A stretch of 11,018 nucleotides of DNA, taken from NCBI GenBank assembly GCA_947177005.1, contig CAMWSZ010000052.1, positions 1 through 11,018 of the forward strand, written 5' to 3'. Origin of the DNA: an uncultured Clostridia bacterium (GTDB lineage Bacteria; Bacillota; Clostridia; Oscillospirales; Oscillospiraceae). The position numbers and the translations under genes are program-made. Shown here piece after piece: positions 5,684 through 11,018 of the stretch. Below the pieces are notes generated by a model. It was not told where the DNA came from. It made no database searches and worked only from the letters and a program-made list of their open reading frames with translations. Numbering within the stretch: the first letter of the stretch is position 1; each line of letters opens with the position of its first letter.

Positions 5684-8600
5684 ATGGATAAAAGCGCATA
5701 TCTGGAACGCAATGCCAGCCAGCAGCCAGCTATTGAACTGCTTCAAGCCATGGGCTACACATACATCACCCCAGCAGACTGTATCCTACAGCGGGGCAGT
5801 AGTTATCGTGTGCTGCTGAAAGATATCCTCCGCGGACAGCTGCGCAAGCTCAACCGTTACACCTATGCTGGCACCCAAAACGAATTCTCCGCCGCGAATA
5901 TCGAGCGGGCCATTGAGGACTTGGACGCGCCGCTGACCGATGGTTTAGTGCGCACTAGTGAGAAAATCTATGATGCACTGCTGCTTGGAAAAAGTTATCC
6001 GGAAATTGTCGGCGAGGGCAGGCCGCTCAGTTTCAATTTGAAATACATCGATTGGGAACACCTGGAAAACAATCTGTTCCATGTGACAGAGGAGTTTTCC
6101 GTAGAAAGTCAGGACAAGCAGCATAACGCCCGTCCGGATATCGTCTTGTTTATCAACGGCATTCCCTTTGCGGTCATTGAGTGCAAAGCTCCATACATTC
6201 CGGTTGAGCAGGCGGTGGAACAGAATATTCGCAACCAGCAAAAAGAGTATATCCCGCAGCTTTATAAATTTATCCAGATTGTGATAGCCAGCAACAAAAA
6301 TTCCGTGAAATATGCCACCACAAACACACCCAAAAAGTTTTGGAATGTGTGGAAAGAAGAGAATACCGCGTTTTTGGAAAATGCTCTGACGCGGTATGTG
6401 ACAAACCGCACCCCTACAGAACAGGATCGAACGATCATTTCCCTCCTCTGCAAAGAGCGCGTGATGGAGCTAATCCGTTACTTTGTTCTTTTTGATGCGA
6501 ATGTGAAAAAAATATGCCGCTATCAGCAATATTTTGCTATTAAGGAGATTTTCAAAACCATTCAGCAGCCGGATGAGAAAGGCAACCGGCGCAGCGGCGT
6601 CATCTGGCACACGCAAGGCAGCGGAAAGAGCCTGACCATGGTTATGCTGGCAAAGTATATTCTGATGGAACTGTCTGCCCACAATCCCCGTGTGGTAATC
6701 GTCACCGACCGCAAAGAGTTAGACCGGCAGATCGCCGCAACCTTTGCCCATACCCGGCTGAATCCGGCCCGCGCCTCCAGCGGTCGAAATCTGGTGAATC
6801 TGCTGGACAAGGGCAGGGCAGATGTCATTACTACTGTCATCAACAAATTCAACACGGCAGATAAAATGGAGTGCAAAAATCTCTCAAGGGACGTGTTCCT
6901 GCTGGTAGATGAGAGTCACCGCTCCAATTATGGGCTATTGGCTACCAAGATGCGGGCCGTATTCCCCAATGCCTGTTACATTGGCTTTACCGGTACTCCT
7001 TTGATGAAAAAGGAAAAAAATACAATGGCCAAGTTCGGTACGCTGATTCACAAGTATACCATACAGGACGGCGTGGAAGACGGAGCAATCGTGCCGTTGA
7101 TTTATGAGGGACGCTTTGTGGAGCAGAACGTAGATGAAGAAAATATTGATCTCTGGTTTGAGCAAACTACCAAGCGGCTCACAGAGGCCCAGCGGGATGA
7201 TCTCTCCCGCAAATGGAGCAGCATTCGCCGGCTGACCTCCACGGATGCCAGAATTAAGCGGATTGCTTTGGATATTAACAACCATTTTATTGAGGGTTAT
7301 CAAGGCACTGCTTTCAAAGCAATGCTGGCCACCAACTACAAGCGGGACGCAGTTCGCTATCTGGAGTGCTTTCAGCAGTTTGGTGATCTCAACTGCGCTG
7401 TGGTGATCTCCCCGCCCGATATGCGTGAGGGCATAGAGGATGTAGACGAAGGTACGGATGACAAGGTAACAGCCTATTGGAACAGAATGATGAATCGATA
7501 CGGTGATGCAGATACCTATGAAGATTCTATGAAAAATCAGTTCTGTGCTGGGGATATTGACATCCTGATTGTATGCAGCAAACTGCTGACTGGCTTTGAC
7601 GCGCCAATTTGCCAAGTGCTTTATATTGACAAAGAACTGAAAGAACACGGCCTTTTGCAAGCCATTGCCCGCACCAACCGTCTGTACGAGGGAAAGGATT
7701 ATGGCTTAATCGTGGACTACCGTGGGCTTATCGAAAAATTGGATACCGCTATGGATCTATACAGCGGCGCAGGGTTAGAGAATTTTGACAGCGGTGATTT
7801 GAAGGGCGTAGTGGTTGACGTCATGTCGTCTATCGGAAATCTAAGAGAAGCATTTACTAAGTTATCAGAGTTATTTTCCGGCGTGGAACATCCAGGTGAC
7901 GCCGAAGAAGTGGAAACGTTTCTGGCGGATGAAAAACGCCGGGAAGACTTTTATAACCTTCTGTGTGCTTTTGGGAGAGCGCTCCATCGGGTTTTGAACA
8001 CAGAGCAGGCTTATTCCGCACTTCCCAAGGAGGAACGTAAGCACTATCAAGATATGTTTATCTTCTTTTCTAAGGTGCGCCGAAGTGTAAAAATTCGTTA
8101 TTGTGATGCAATCGACCATCGGGAGTATGAACCATTGATGCAGAATCTACTGGATACGCATTTATCCGTGGCCGGATTAAAGCAGATCACAGGTCCCATT
8201 AACATCTTGAACAAAGAAGATTTTGAGCGGGAACTGGAAAATTTGGGTTCGCTGCGGGCCAAGGCGGATGCCATTACCAGCAGACTGACCAAACGTATCA
8301 GTGAAAAATATCAAGAAAATCCCGCCTACTATGACAGCTTCTCCAAGCGAATCAAAGAGGCCCTGGATCAGTATCGAGATGGAGTAATCTCCGAAGCGGA
8401 ATATCTGGCTAAAATGCGTTCAATTATGGAAGATTACCACGCAGGAAAAAGTACAGTCACATTCCCGGAGTCCATCAAGAGCAACGTTCATGCCCAAGCG
8501 TTTTACGGAGTTCTGTCTGCAATCTTTGATGAAACGCATGAAACAGAAATTTCAGCTGATTTTGTGGCAGAAATCGCGATAGAGATCACAGACATCATCG

Positions 8601-8773
8601 CGAAACACAGTCAGGTGGACTGGACAAACAACAAAAGCATTCATGACCGTATATCGCAGAATATTGATGACCTTTTCTACCAATACGAAAAAGAACAAAG
8701 GCTGAAACTGTCTTTTGATACAATTGATAAGATCATTGAAAATGTCAAAACAGTCGCACTGCGGAGGTTTTAA
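5684..8773 (+). CDS. hsdR: Type I restriction subunit R (nuclease and translocase)
   Basis: The 1029-residue protein is the motor and nuclease of the R2M2S complex: it translocates DNA using ATP and cuts unmodified DNA far from the site. The N-terminal nuclease has Asp152 (ARPDIVLF) and Glu166-Cys-Lys168 (VIECKAP), the intact D...ExK triad. The SF2 helicase part shows Walker A GSGKS (312-316), the DEAD-like box DESH (409-412), TGTP (436-439) and motif VI QAIARTNR (659-666). A long helical C-terminal region follows, normal for HsdR. Nothing is truncated. AGGAGG (5671-5676) eight bases before the ATG is the strongest ribosome site in the operon. The gene lies last of the three core subunits, after a hairpin in the spacer, so modification subunits are made first. 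Its stop shares a base with the next start (TAATG). The identification is secure. Confidence 0.96.
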   Translation: MDKSAYLERNASQQPAIELLQAMGYTYITPADCILQRGSSYRVLLKDILRGQLRKLNRYTYAGTQNEFSAANIERAIEDLDAPLTDGLVRTSEKIYDALLLGKSYPEIVGEGRPLSFNLKYIDWEHLENNLFHVTEEFSVESQDKQHNARPDIVLFINGIPFAVIECKAPYIPVEQAVEQNIRNQQKEYIPQLYKFIQIVIASNKNSVKYATTNTPKKFWNVWKEENTAFLENALTRYVTNRTPTEQDRTIISLLCKERVMELIRYFVLFDANVKKICRYQQYFAIKEIFKTIQQPDEKGNRRSGVIWHTQGSGKSLTMVMLAKYILMELSAHNPRVVIVTDRKELDRQIAATFAHTRLNPARASSGRNLVNLLDKGRADVITTVINKFNTADKMECKNLSRDVFLLVDESHRSNYGLLATKMRAVFPNACYIGFTGTPLMKKEKNTMAKFGTLIHKYTIQDGVEDGAIVPLIYEGRFVEQNVDEENIDLWFEQTTKRLTEAQRDDLSRKWSSIRRLTSTDARIKRIALDINNHFIEGYQGTAFKAMLATNYKRDAVRYLECFQQFGDLNCAVVISPPDMREGIEDVDEGTDDKVTAYWNRMMNRYGDADTYEDSMKNQFCAGDIDILIVCSKLLTGFDAPICQVLYIDKELKEHGLLQAIARTNRLYEGKDYGLIVDYRGLIEKLDTAMDLYSGAGLENFDSGDLKGVVVDVMSSIGNLREAFTKLSELFSGVEHPGDAEEVETFLADEKRREDFYNLLCAFGRALHRVLNTEQAYSALPKEERKHYQDMFIFFSKVRRSVKIRYCDAIDHREYEPLMQNLLDTHLSVAGLKQITGPINILNKEDFERELENLGSLRAKADAITSRLTKRISEKYQENPAYYDSFSKRIKEALDQYRDGVISEAEYLAKMRSIMEDYHAGKSTVTFPESIKSNVHAQAFYGVLSAIFDETHETEISADFVAEIAIEITDIIAKHSQVDWTNNKSIHDRISQNIDDLFYQYEKEQRLKLSFDTIDKIIENVKTVALRRF

Positions 8774-9510
8774 TGGAAAGTCAATCGAAATTGGTAAGAA
8801 CAGTGCCCTTTGAAAATGGCGAAATCTGCTATCATCTGGAGCGAAAACCGGTAAAAAATTTGAATCTGCGAATTTATAAGGATGGGATTGTATCTGTATC
8901 TGCAGACCAACAGGTGCCAATTAGTCAAATAGATTCTTTCGTAATAAGTAAAGGCAGATATATCTGTTCTGCTCAGAAAAAATTTACTGAAATGGCGCAA
9001 TATGCCCCGCAACCCAAACAATATGTCAGCGGAGAAACATTTTACCTGCAAGGACGGGGATTACGGCTGAAGGTAGAGAAAAGTGCTTTGGATGAGATAT
9101 CCTCAGATGGCATATATCTGTTTTTGCGTTTGACAGACACCTCTGATTTTACAAAAAAGCAGAAAATAGTTACGAAATACTTTGATGAACAGTGCAATAT
9201 AGTGTTCTCAGAAATTATGGGGAAAACTTATTCTATTTTTCAAAAATATGATATTGCCATGCCAAAATTGAGAATTCGCAATATGGAGACGCAATGGGGG
9301 TCCTGTTCAGCTAAAAAGGGAGTTATCACTCTGAATAAAAGGCTGCTGGAAGCCCCGCGCAACTGTATTGAGTATGTGGTGATGCATGAATTCTGCCACT
9401 TGATCCATCCGAATCACTCCAAACATTTTTATGATTTTCTGACAATGCAAATGCCGGATTGGAGAGAGCGAAAGAAAACTTTAGATAAAAGTGCAGTGTA
9501 CTGGTTGTAG
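8773..9510 (+). CDS. YgjP-like (DUF45/M48-type) HExxH metal-dependent hydrolase
   Basis: The 245-residue protein belongs to the YgjP-like metallopeptidase-domain family (DUF45). Beta-rich sequence fills the N-terminal half. It is followed by the conserved TQWGSCS motif (173-179) and the zinc-binding HEFCH (205-209), with a further LIHPNHSKHF segment (210-219) that should supply the third ligand. All expected residues are present. The family is often found next to Type I restriction genes, but its substrate in that setting is not established. The start shares one base with the hsdR stop, so the two are translationally coupled; a GGAGG (8763-8767) inside the hsdR end serves as ribosome site. 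Transcription then ends at the hairpin in the right flanking repeat. It could mature or turn over restriction subunits, which is inference only. Confidence 0.88.
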   Translation: MESQSKLVRTVPFENGEICYHLERKPVKNLNLRIYKDGIVSVSADQQVPISQIDSFVISKGRYICSAQKKFTEMAQYAPQPKQYVSGETFYLQGRGLRLKVEKSALDEISSDGIYLFLRLTDTSDFTKKQKIVTKYFDEQCNIVFSEIMGKTYSIFQKYDIAMPKLRIRNMETQWGSCSAKKGVITLNKRLLEAPRNCIEYVVMHEFCHLIHPNHSKHFYDFLTMQMPDWRERKKTLDKSAVYWL

Positions 9511-9527
9511 GTCAACAGTCACAATTA

Positions 9528-9640
9528 GATAGATCAATAAACCACAACACCGGCCTGATATGCGGCAGAGCAGGGATGAGACACTTTGGTCCTATCCCTG
9601 CTCTTTTCATAAACAGTACTATACTGCTTTTATAGAGCAA
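9528..9640. repeat. Cassette-flanking direct repeat, right copy
   Basis: This 113-bp copy matches 927-1038. It opens with ATA GAT CAA TAA, equivalent to the Met-Asp-Gln-stop end of the sigma gene (ATG GAT CAG TAA) but with no sigma gene in front; only 17 bases separate it from the metal-hydrolase stop. Its right end contains the true stop codon of the SLOG gene (9630-9632, - strand). Together with the left copy it brackets the whole restriction-modification cassette. Confidence 0.9.
9567..9607 (+). terminator. Terminator of the restriction-modification operon
   Basis: AGAGCAGGGAT (9567-9577) pairs perfectly with ATCCCTGCTCT (9594-9604), followed by TTT (9605-9607). Three further pairs (GAC 9580-9582 with GGTC side at 9589-9591) can form inside. 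It lies 57 bases after the last cassette gene and is the counterpart of the sigma terminator, so the cassette appears to use the host element's terminator. Confidence 0.78.
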
Positions 9641-10208
9641 GGTGAATAGATTGATTGGATTGTTCCGGCTTTTCTCCTCTGATAGATATGATTCCAGTAT
9701 CAGGGTGAATAAAGATAACGGGCAGACGTTTCTTCTCAGCATAGACAACCGCTTGACCGATGCTGTTGTGAACCGTGCGGTCGTTATCATAAACGGCTAC
9801 CAGGACATCAGCGTGATCAATCATATAGCGGTTGCGCACGAAAAAACTGTTGTGCTGATTTTCCGTTCCGGTAACGATCTGCTCCACACTGTGAGAAAGC
9901 AGGAATTGGAGACGATTTCGATTCTTTTCGTCCCACTTTGTATCATGATTGGGAAAGGGCATAACAACCGCCAATTCAATGCCGGAATATTCCGCCTGTT
10001 CTTTTAATCGAAGCAGAATCTCTCCAGACCATTGATCTGCCCCCAGACATCCGCCAACATAAAATCGCCGGACATCCTGTTCATAGAGCGCTACGAATTG
10101 ATCACGCAGTCGTTTTTTCAGGCGCTTACAGCCTGTCATCTTTTCTTTATATCCGAATTTGAATCGAGTAGGCCGATGGCTGATAACTGCACAGGACTTC
10201 AGGTCCAT
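9630..10208 (-). CDS. SLOG-family (DUF1273/YpsA-like) protein
   Basis: The product is about 192 residues from the ATG at 10208. A GTG at 10217 would add three residues but overlaps the AGAGG ribosome site (10217-10221), so the ATG is preferred. The Rossmann-like fold signature of the SLOG superfamily is visible: a first strand with SHRP, GGCLGADQWSGE (about residues 52-63), a middle strand VVMPFPNHD, then NSFFVRNRYMIDHADVLVAVYD (about 120-141 in this numbering) and a late GQAVVYAEKKR segment. SLOG domains bind nucleotide-derived ligands, and DUF1273 proteins are common in Gram-positive bacteria and their mobile elements. The exact role here is unknown. The gene is convergent with the restriction operon, divergent from the XRE regulator, and its last codons lie in the right flanking repeat. 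Family assignment is fairly firm; function is not. Confidence 0.82.
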   Translation of the reverse strand: MDLKSCAVISHRPTRFKFGYKEKMTGCKRLKKRLRDQFVALYEQDVRRFYVGGCLGADQWSGEILLRLKEQAEYSGIELAVVMPFPNHDTKWDEKNRNRLQFLLSHSVEQIVTGTENQHNSFFVRNRYMIDHADVLVAVYDNDRTVHNSIGQAVVYAEKKRLPVIFIHPDTGIISIRGEKPEQSNQSIHLAL

Positions 10209-10264
10209 TTCAAACACCTCTTTATTTTCATATATGTCTATATAAGCAGTTGCGCTTTTAAGTT

Positions 10265-10293
10265 ATTATAACACAGACAAATTGCACTTACAA
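10265..10293 (-). promoter_or_regulatory. Promoter of the SLOG gene
   Basis: On the - strand, -35 TTGTAA (10293-10288), a 17-base spacer and -10 TATAAT (10270-10265) are preceded by TG, an extended -10. Transcription would start near 10258, about 50 bases before the SLOG start. The promoter lies in the divergent gap with the XRE regulator gene, so that regulator may act here. The gap also contains short ACTT/AAGT arms at 10286-10300 overlapping the -35, a weak operator candidate. Confidence 0.65.
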
Positions 10294-10325
10294 TACAAGT
10301 ATCAGACTTAGAGGGGTACTTGCTT

Positions 10326-10673
10326 ATGATTGATTACAAAAATATCGGAGTACGGATCAGAGAGATTCGGAAAGAGCGAAAAATGACGCAGGAACAGCTT
10401 GCGGAAGCGGTTCATGTCGGCACGACCCATATCAGCCATATAGAGACGGGGCATACTATCCCCAGCCTGCAAACATTTGTTGATATTATCAATGCCCTGC
10501 ATTGTTCAGCGGATGAACTGTTGTGCGTTGAAATTGCGGAAGCTAAACCGATTCTGAACAGCTGGCTGACCGAATTAGCCGCAGACTGCAGCAGCATGGA
10601 GGTAAAGATGATTACGGATATGGTTATTTCGCTGAAAGATTCTATGCGAAGGCTGCAAATCAGAGGAAATTAA
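10326..10673 (+). CDS. XRE-family helix-turn-helix transcriptional regulator
   Basis: The 115-residue protein has a canonical Cro/C1-type HTH at about residues 8-62. It starts IGVRIREIRKERKMTQEQLA, followed by the recognition helix HVGTTHISHIETG and the usual PSLQTFVDIINALHCSADELL end. The C-terminal 45 residues are helical and may dimerise. It should bind operator DNA and repress or switch genes of the element. The ATG at 10326 follows GAGGGG (10311-10316) at a workable nine bases; a TTG six bases earlier lies too close to that site. It is divergent from the SLOG gene across a 117-base gap holding the SLOG promoter, the natural place for autoregulation and cross-control. It is followed by a MITE-like element and a terminator. 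HTH identity is secure; its targets are not known. Confidence 0.92.
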   Translation: MIDYKNIGVRIREIRKERKMTQEQLAEAVHVGTTHISHIETGHTIPSLQTFVDIINALHCSADELLCVEIAEAKPILNSWLTELAADCSSMEVKMITDMVISLKDSMRRLQIRGN

Positions 10674-10679
10674 TGGAAT

Positions 10680-10838
10680 ATGATTAAGTGGAGTTTTCGT
10701 AAAATTTTTGAAACCCCTTGCGGCGAAAGGACTTTGGGACAATTTCGCTAAACAGTTTGAAAATGTCGATTTCTCTTTGCGTTGTAACGGGTTTGGAGCA
10801 GAGTCCCCAGAATTTTTACGAAAACTCAAGATGATTAA
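10680..10838. mobile_element. MITE-like element with terminal inverted repeats and 8-bp direct repeats
   Basis: ATGATTAA occurs at 10680-10687 and again at 10831-10838, bracketing 143 bases. Inside these, GAGTTTTCGTAAAA (10691-10704) is the exact reverse complement of 10814-10827; over the terminal 23 bases the two ends match at 19 positions. An internal AAACCC/GGGTTT pair (10711-10716, 10789-10794) could extend the folding. It has no coding capacity. This is the layout of a non-autonomous miniature inverted-repeat element with a target duplication. A large RNA hairpin or regulatory element downstream of the XRE gene is the alternative. Confidence 0.5.
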
Positions 10839-10841
10839 TGA

Positions 10842-10885
10842 GTGAACTTTGTTTGAGAAACGAAGTTTACTCCTTCTATTTTTCC
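10842..10885 (+). terminator. Terminator hairpin downstream of the XRE gene
   Basis: GTGAACTTTGTTT (10842-10854) pairs along all 13 positions with AAACGAAGTTTAC (10858-10870), including two G-U pairs, with a GAG loop. A pyrimidine-rich tract containing five T follows (10871-10885). It is the first good stop signal after the regulator gene, beyond the MITE-like element. Confidence 0.6.
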
Positions 10886-11018
10886 TGTTTGAATAGACAT
10901 TATAGAAGGATTTGCAGAGAGCTGCAAGTCCAATTTTTTATGAAAAAATTTTTTCAAAAAAAGAAAAAATTTTCGTGCAACTACCCCTTGAACTCGGCTT
11001 AGTAGTGAGGGGTATCGA
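10871..11018. other. Inverted-repeat and A/T-tract cluster at the right edge (possible oriT or control region)
   Basis: No gene is visible. TCCTTCTAT (10871-10879) and ATAGAAGGA (10902-10910) form a perfect 9-bp inverted repeat. TTGCAG/CTGCAA (10912-10927) form a 6-bp stem with a 4-base loop. A 14-bp palindrome GAAAAAATTTTTTC (10942-10955) sits in an A/T-tract region (10933-10974). TACCCC (10982-10987) pairs with GGGGTA (11009-11014), with competing ACTAC/GTAGT arms. Such clustering of bendable tracts and nested repeats is typical of transfer origins or phage/element control regions, but no known nic sequence was recognised. Confidence 0.35.

Noticed and set aside
6935..7660. 241-codon open frame on the - strand
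   Set aside because: It lies wholly opposite the helicase domain of hsdR, whose motifs are continuous on the + strand; the antisense frame shows no family features.
927..9640. Integron-like attC sites or insertion-sequence ends bounding the cassette
   Set aside because: The repeats are direct, contain gene tails and an ordinary terminator, and no short target duplication, transposase or integrase is visible. Homologous recombination explains them better.
9642..10007. 121-codon open frame on the + strand
   Set aside because: It is opposite the SLOG gene, which has a ribosome site, a promoter and recognisable motifs on the - strand.
10320..10325. TTG start for the XRE regulator six bases upstream of the ATG
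   Set aside because: The GAGGGG site would be only three bases from the TTG, while the ATG at 10326 has normal spacing and begins at the usual family N-terminus.
1..11018. CRISPR array, tRNA or rRNA genes
   Set aside because: No regularly spaced short repeats, cloverleaf-like segments or ribosomal RNA sequence were seen on either strand.

Overview
The window looks like part of an integrative/conjugative-type element from a Gram-positive anaerobe of the Clostridia (gut Lachnospiraceae/Oscillospiraceae type). The evidence is strong AGGAGG-type ribosome sites, intermediate base composition, and a small Tn916-orf7-like sigma factor, a SLOG-family protein and an XRE regulator lying together, as is common in such elements. 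No integrase, relaxase or transfer gene falls inside the window, so the element assignment is inferred from context.

Layout. Positions 1-519 hold no convincing long gene but carry several inverted repeats leading into a small sigma-factor gene (520-939, +). Positions 1039-9527 are a Type I restriction-modification cassette on the + strand: half-size hsdS, hsdM, a DpnII/MboI-like PD-(D/E)XK nuclease gene, full-length hsdS, a 74-codon orphan, hsdR, and a YgjP-like HExxH metal-hydrolase gene. It starts at a strong TTGACA-N17-TATAGT promoter. Genes overlap or are spaced 12-74 bases apart, so they probably form one operon. Next comes a SLOG-family gene on the - strand (9630-10208), divergent from an XRE regulator (10326-10673, +). 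The right end (10674-11018) holds a MITE-like 143-bp element with 8-bp flanking direct repeats, a terminator hairpin, and a cluster of inverted repeats with long A/T tracts.

The main structural observation is that the cassette is bracketed by two direct copies of a 112/113-bp sequence (927-1038 and 9528-9640). Each copy is the whole intergenic region that would lie between convergent sigma and SLOG genes, including the last codons of both, with a terminator hairpin in the middle. Removing one copy plus the cassette would place the sigma gene directly against the SLOG gene. The copies differ mostly at synonymous positions in the gene tails and in the hairpin loop. This suggests that they diverged in different elements and that the cassette arrived by recombination in this intergenic spot.

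How the genes work together. HsdM with an S subunit should methylate the host recognition site, and HsdR with M and S should cut unmodified DNA. Having both a one-TRD and a two-TRD S protein, plus an A8 tract in the full-length hsdS where loss of one base gives a 209-residue half-S, raises the possibility of variable specificity. The embedded nuclease and the terminal metal hydrolase look like defence or maintenance add-ons sharing the operon. The functions of the 74-residue protein, the SLOG protein and the right-end repeats are unresolved.
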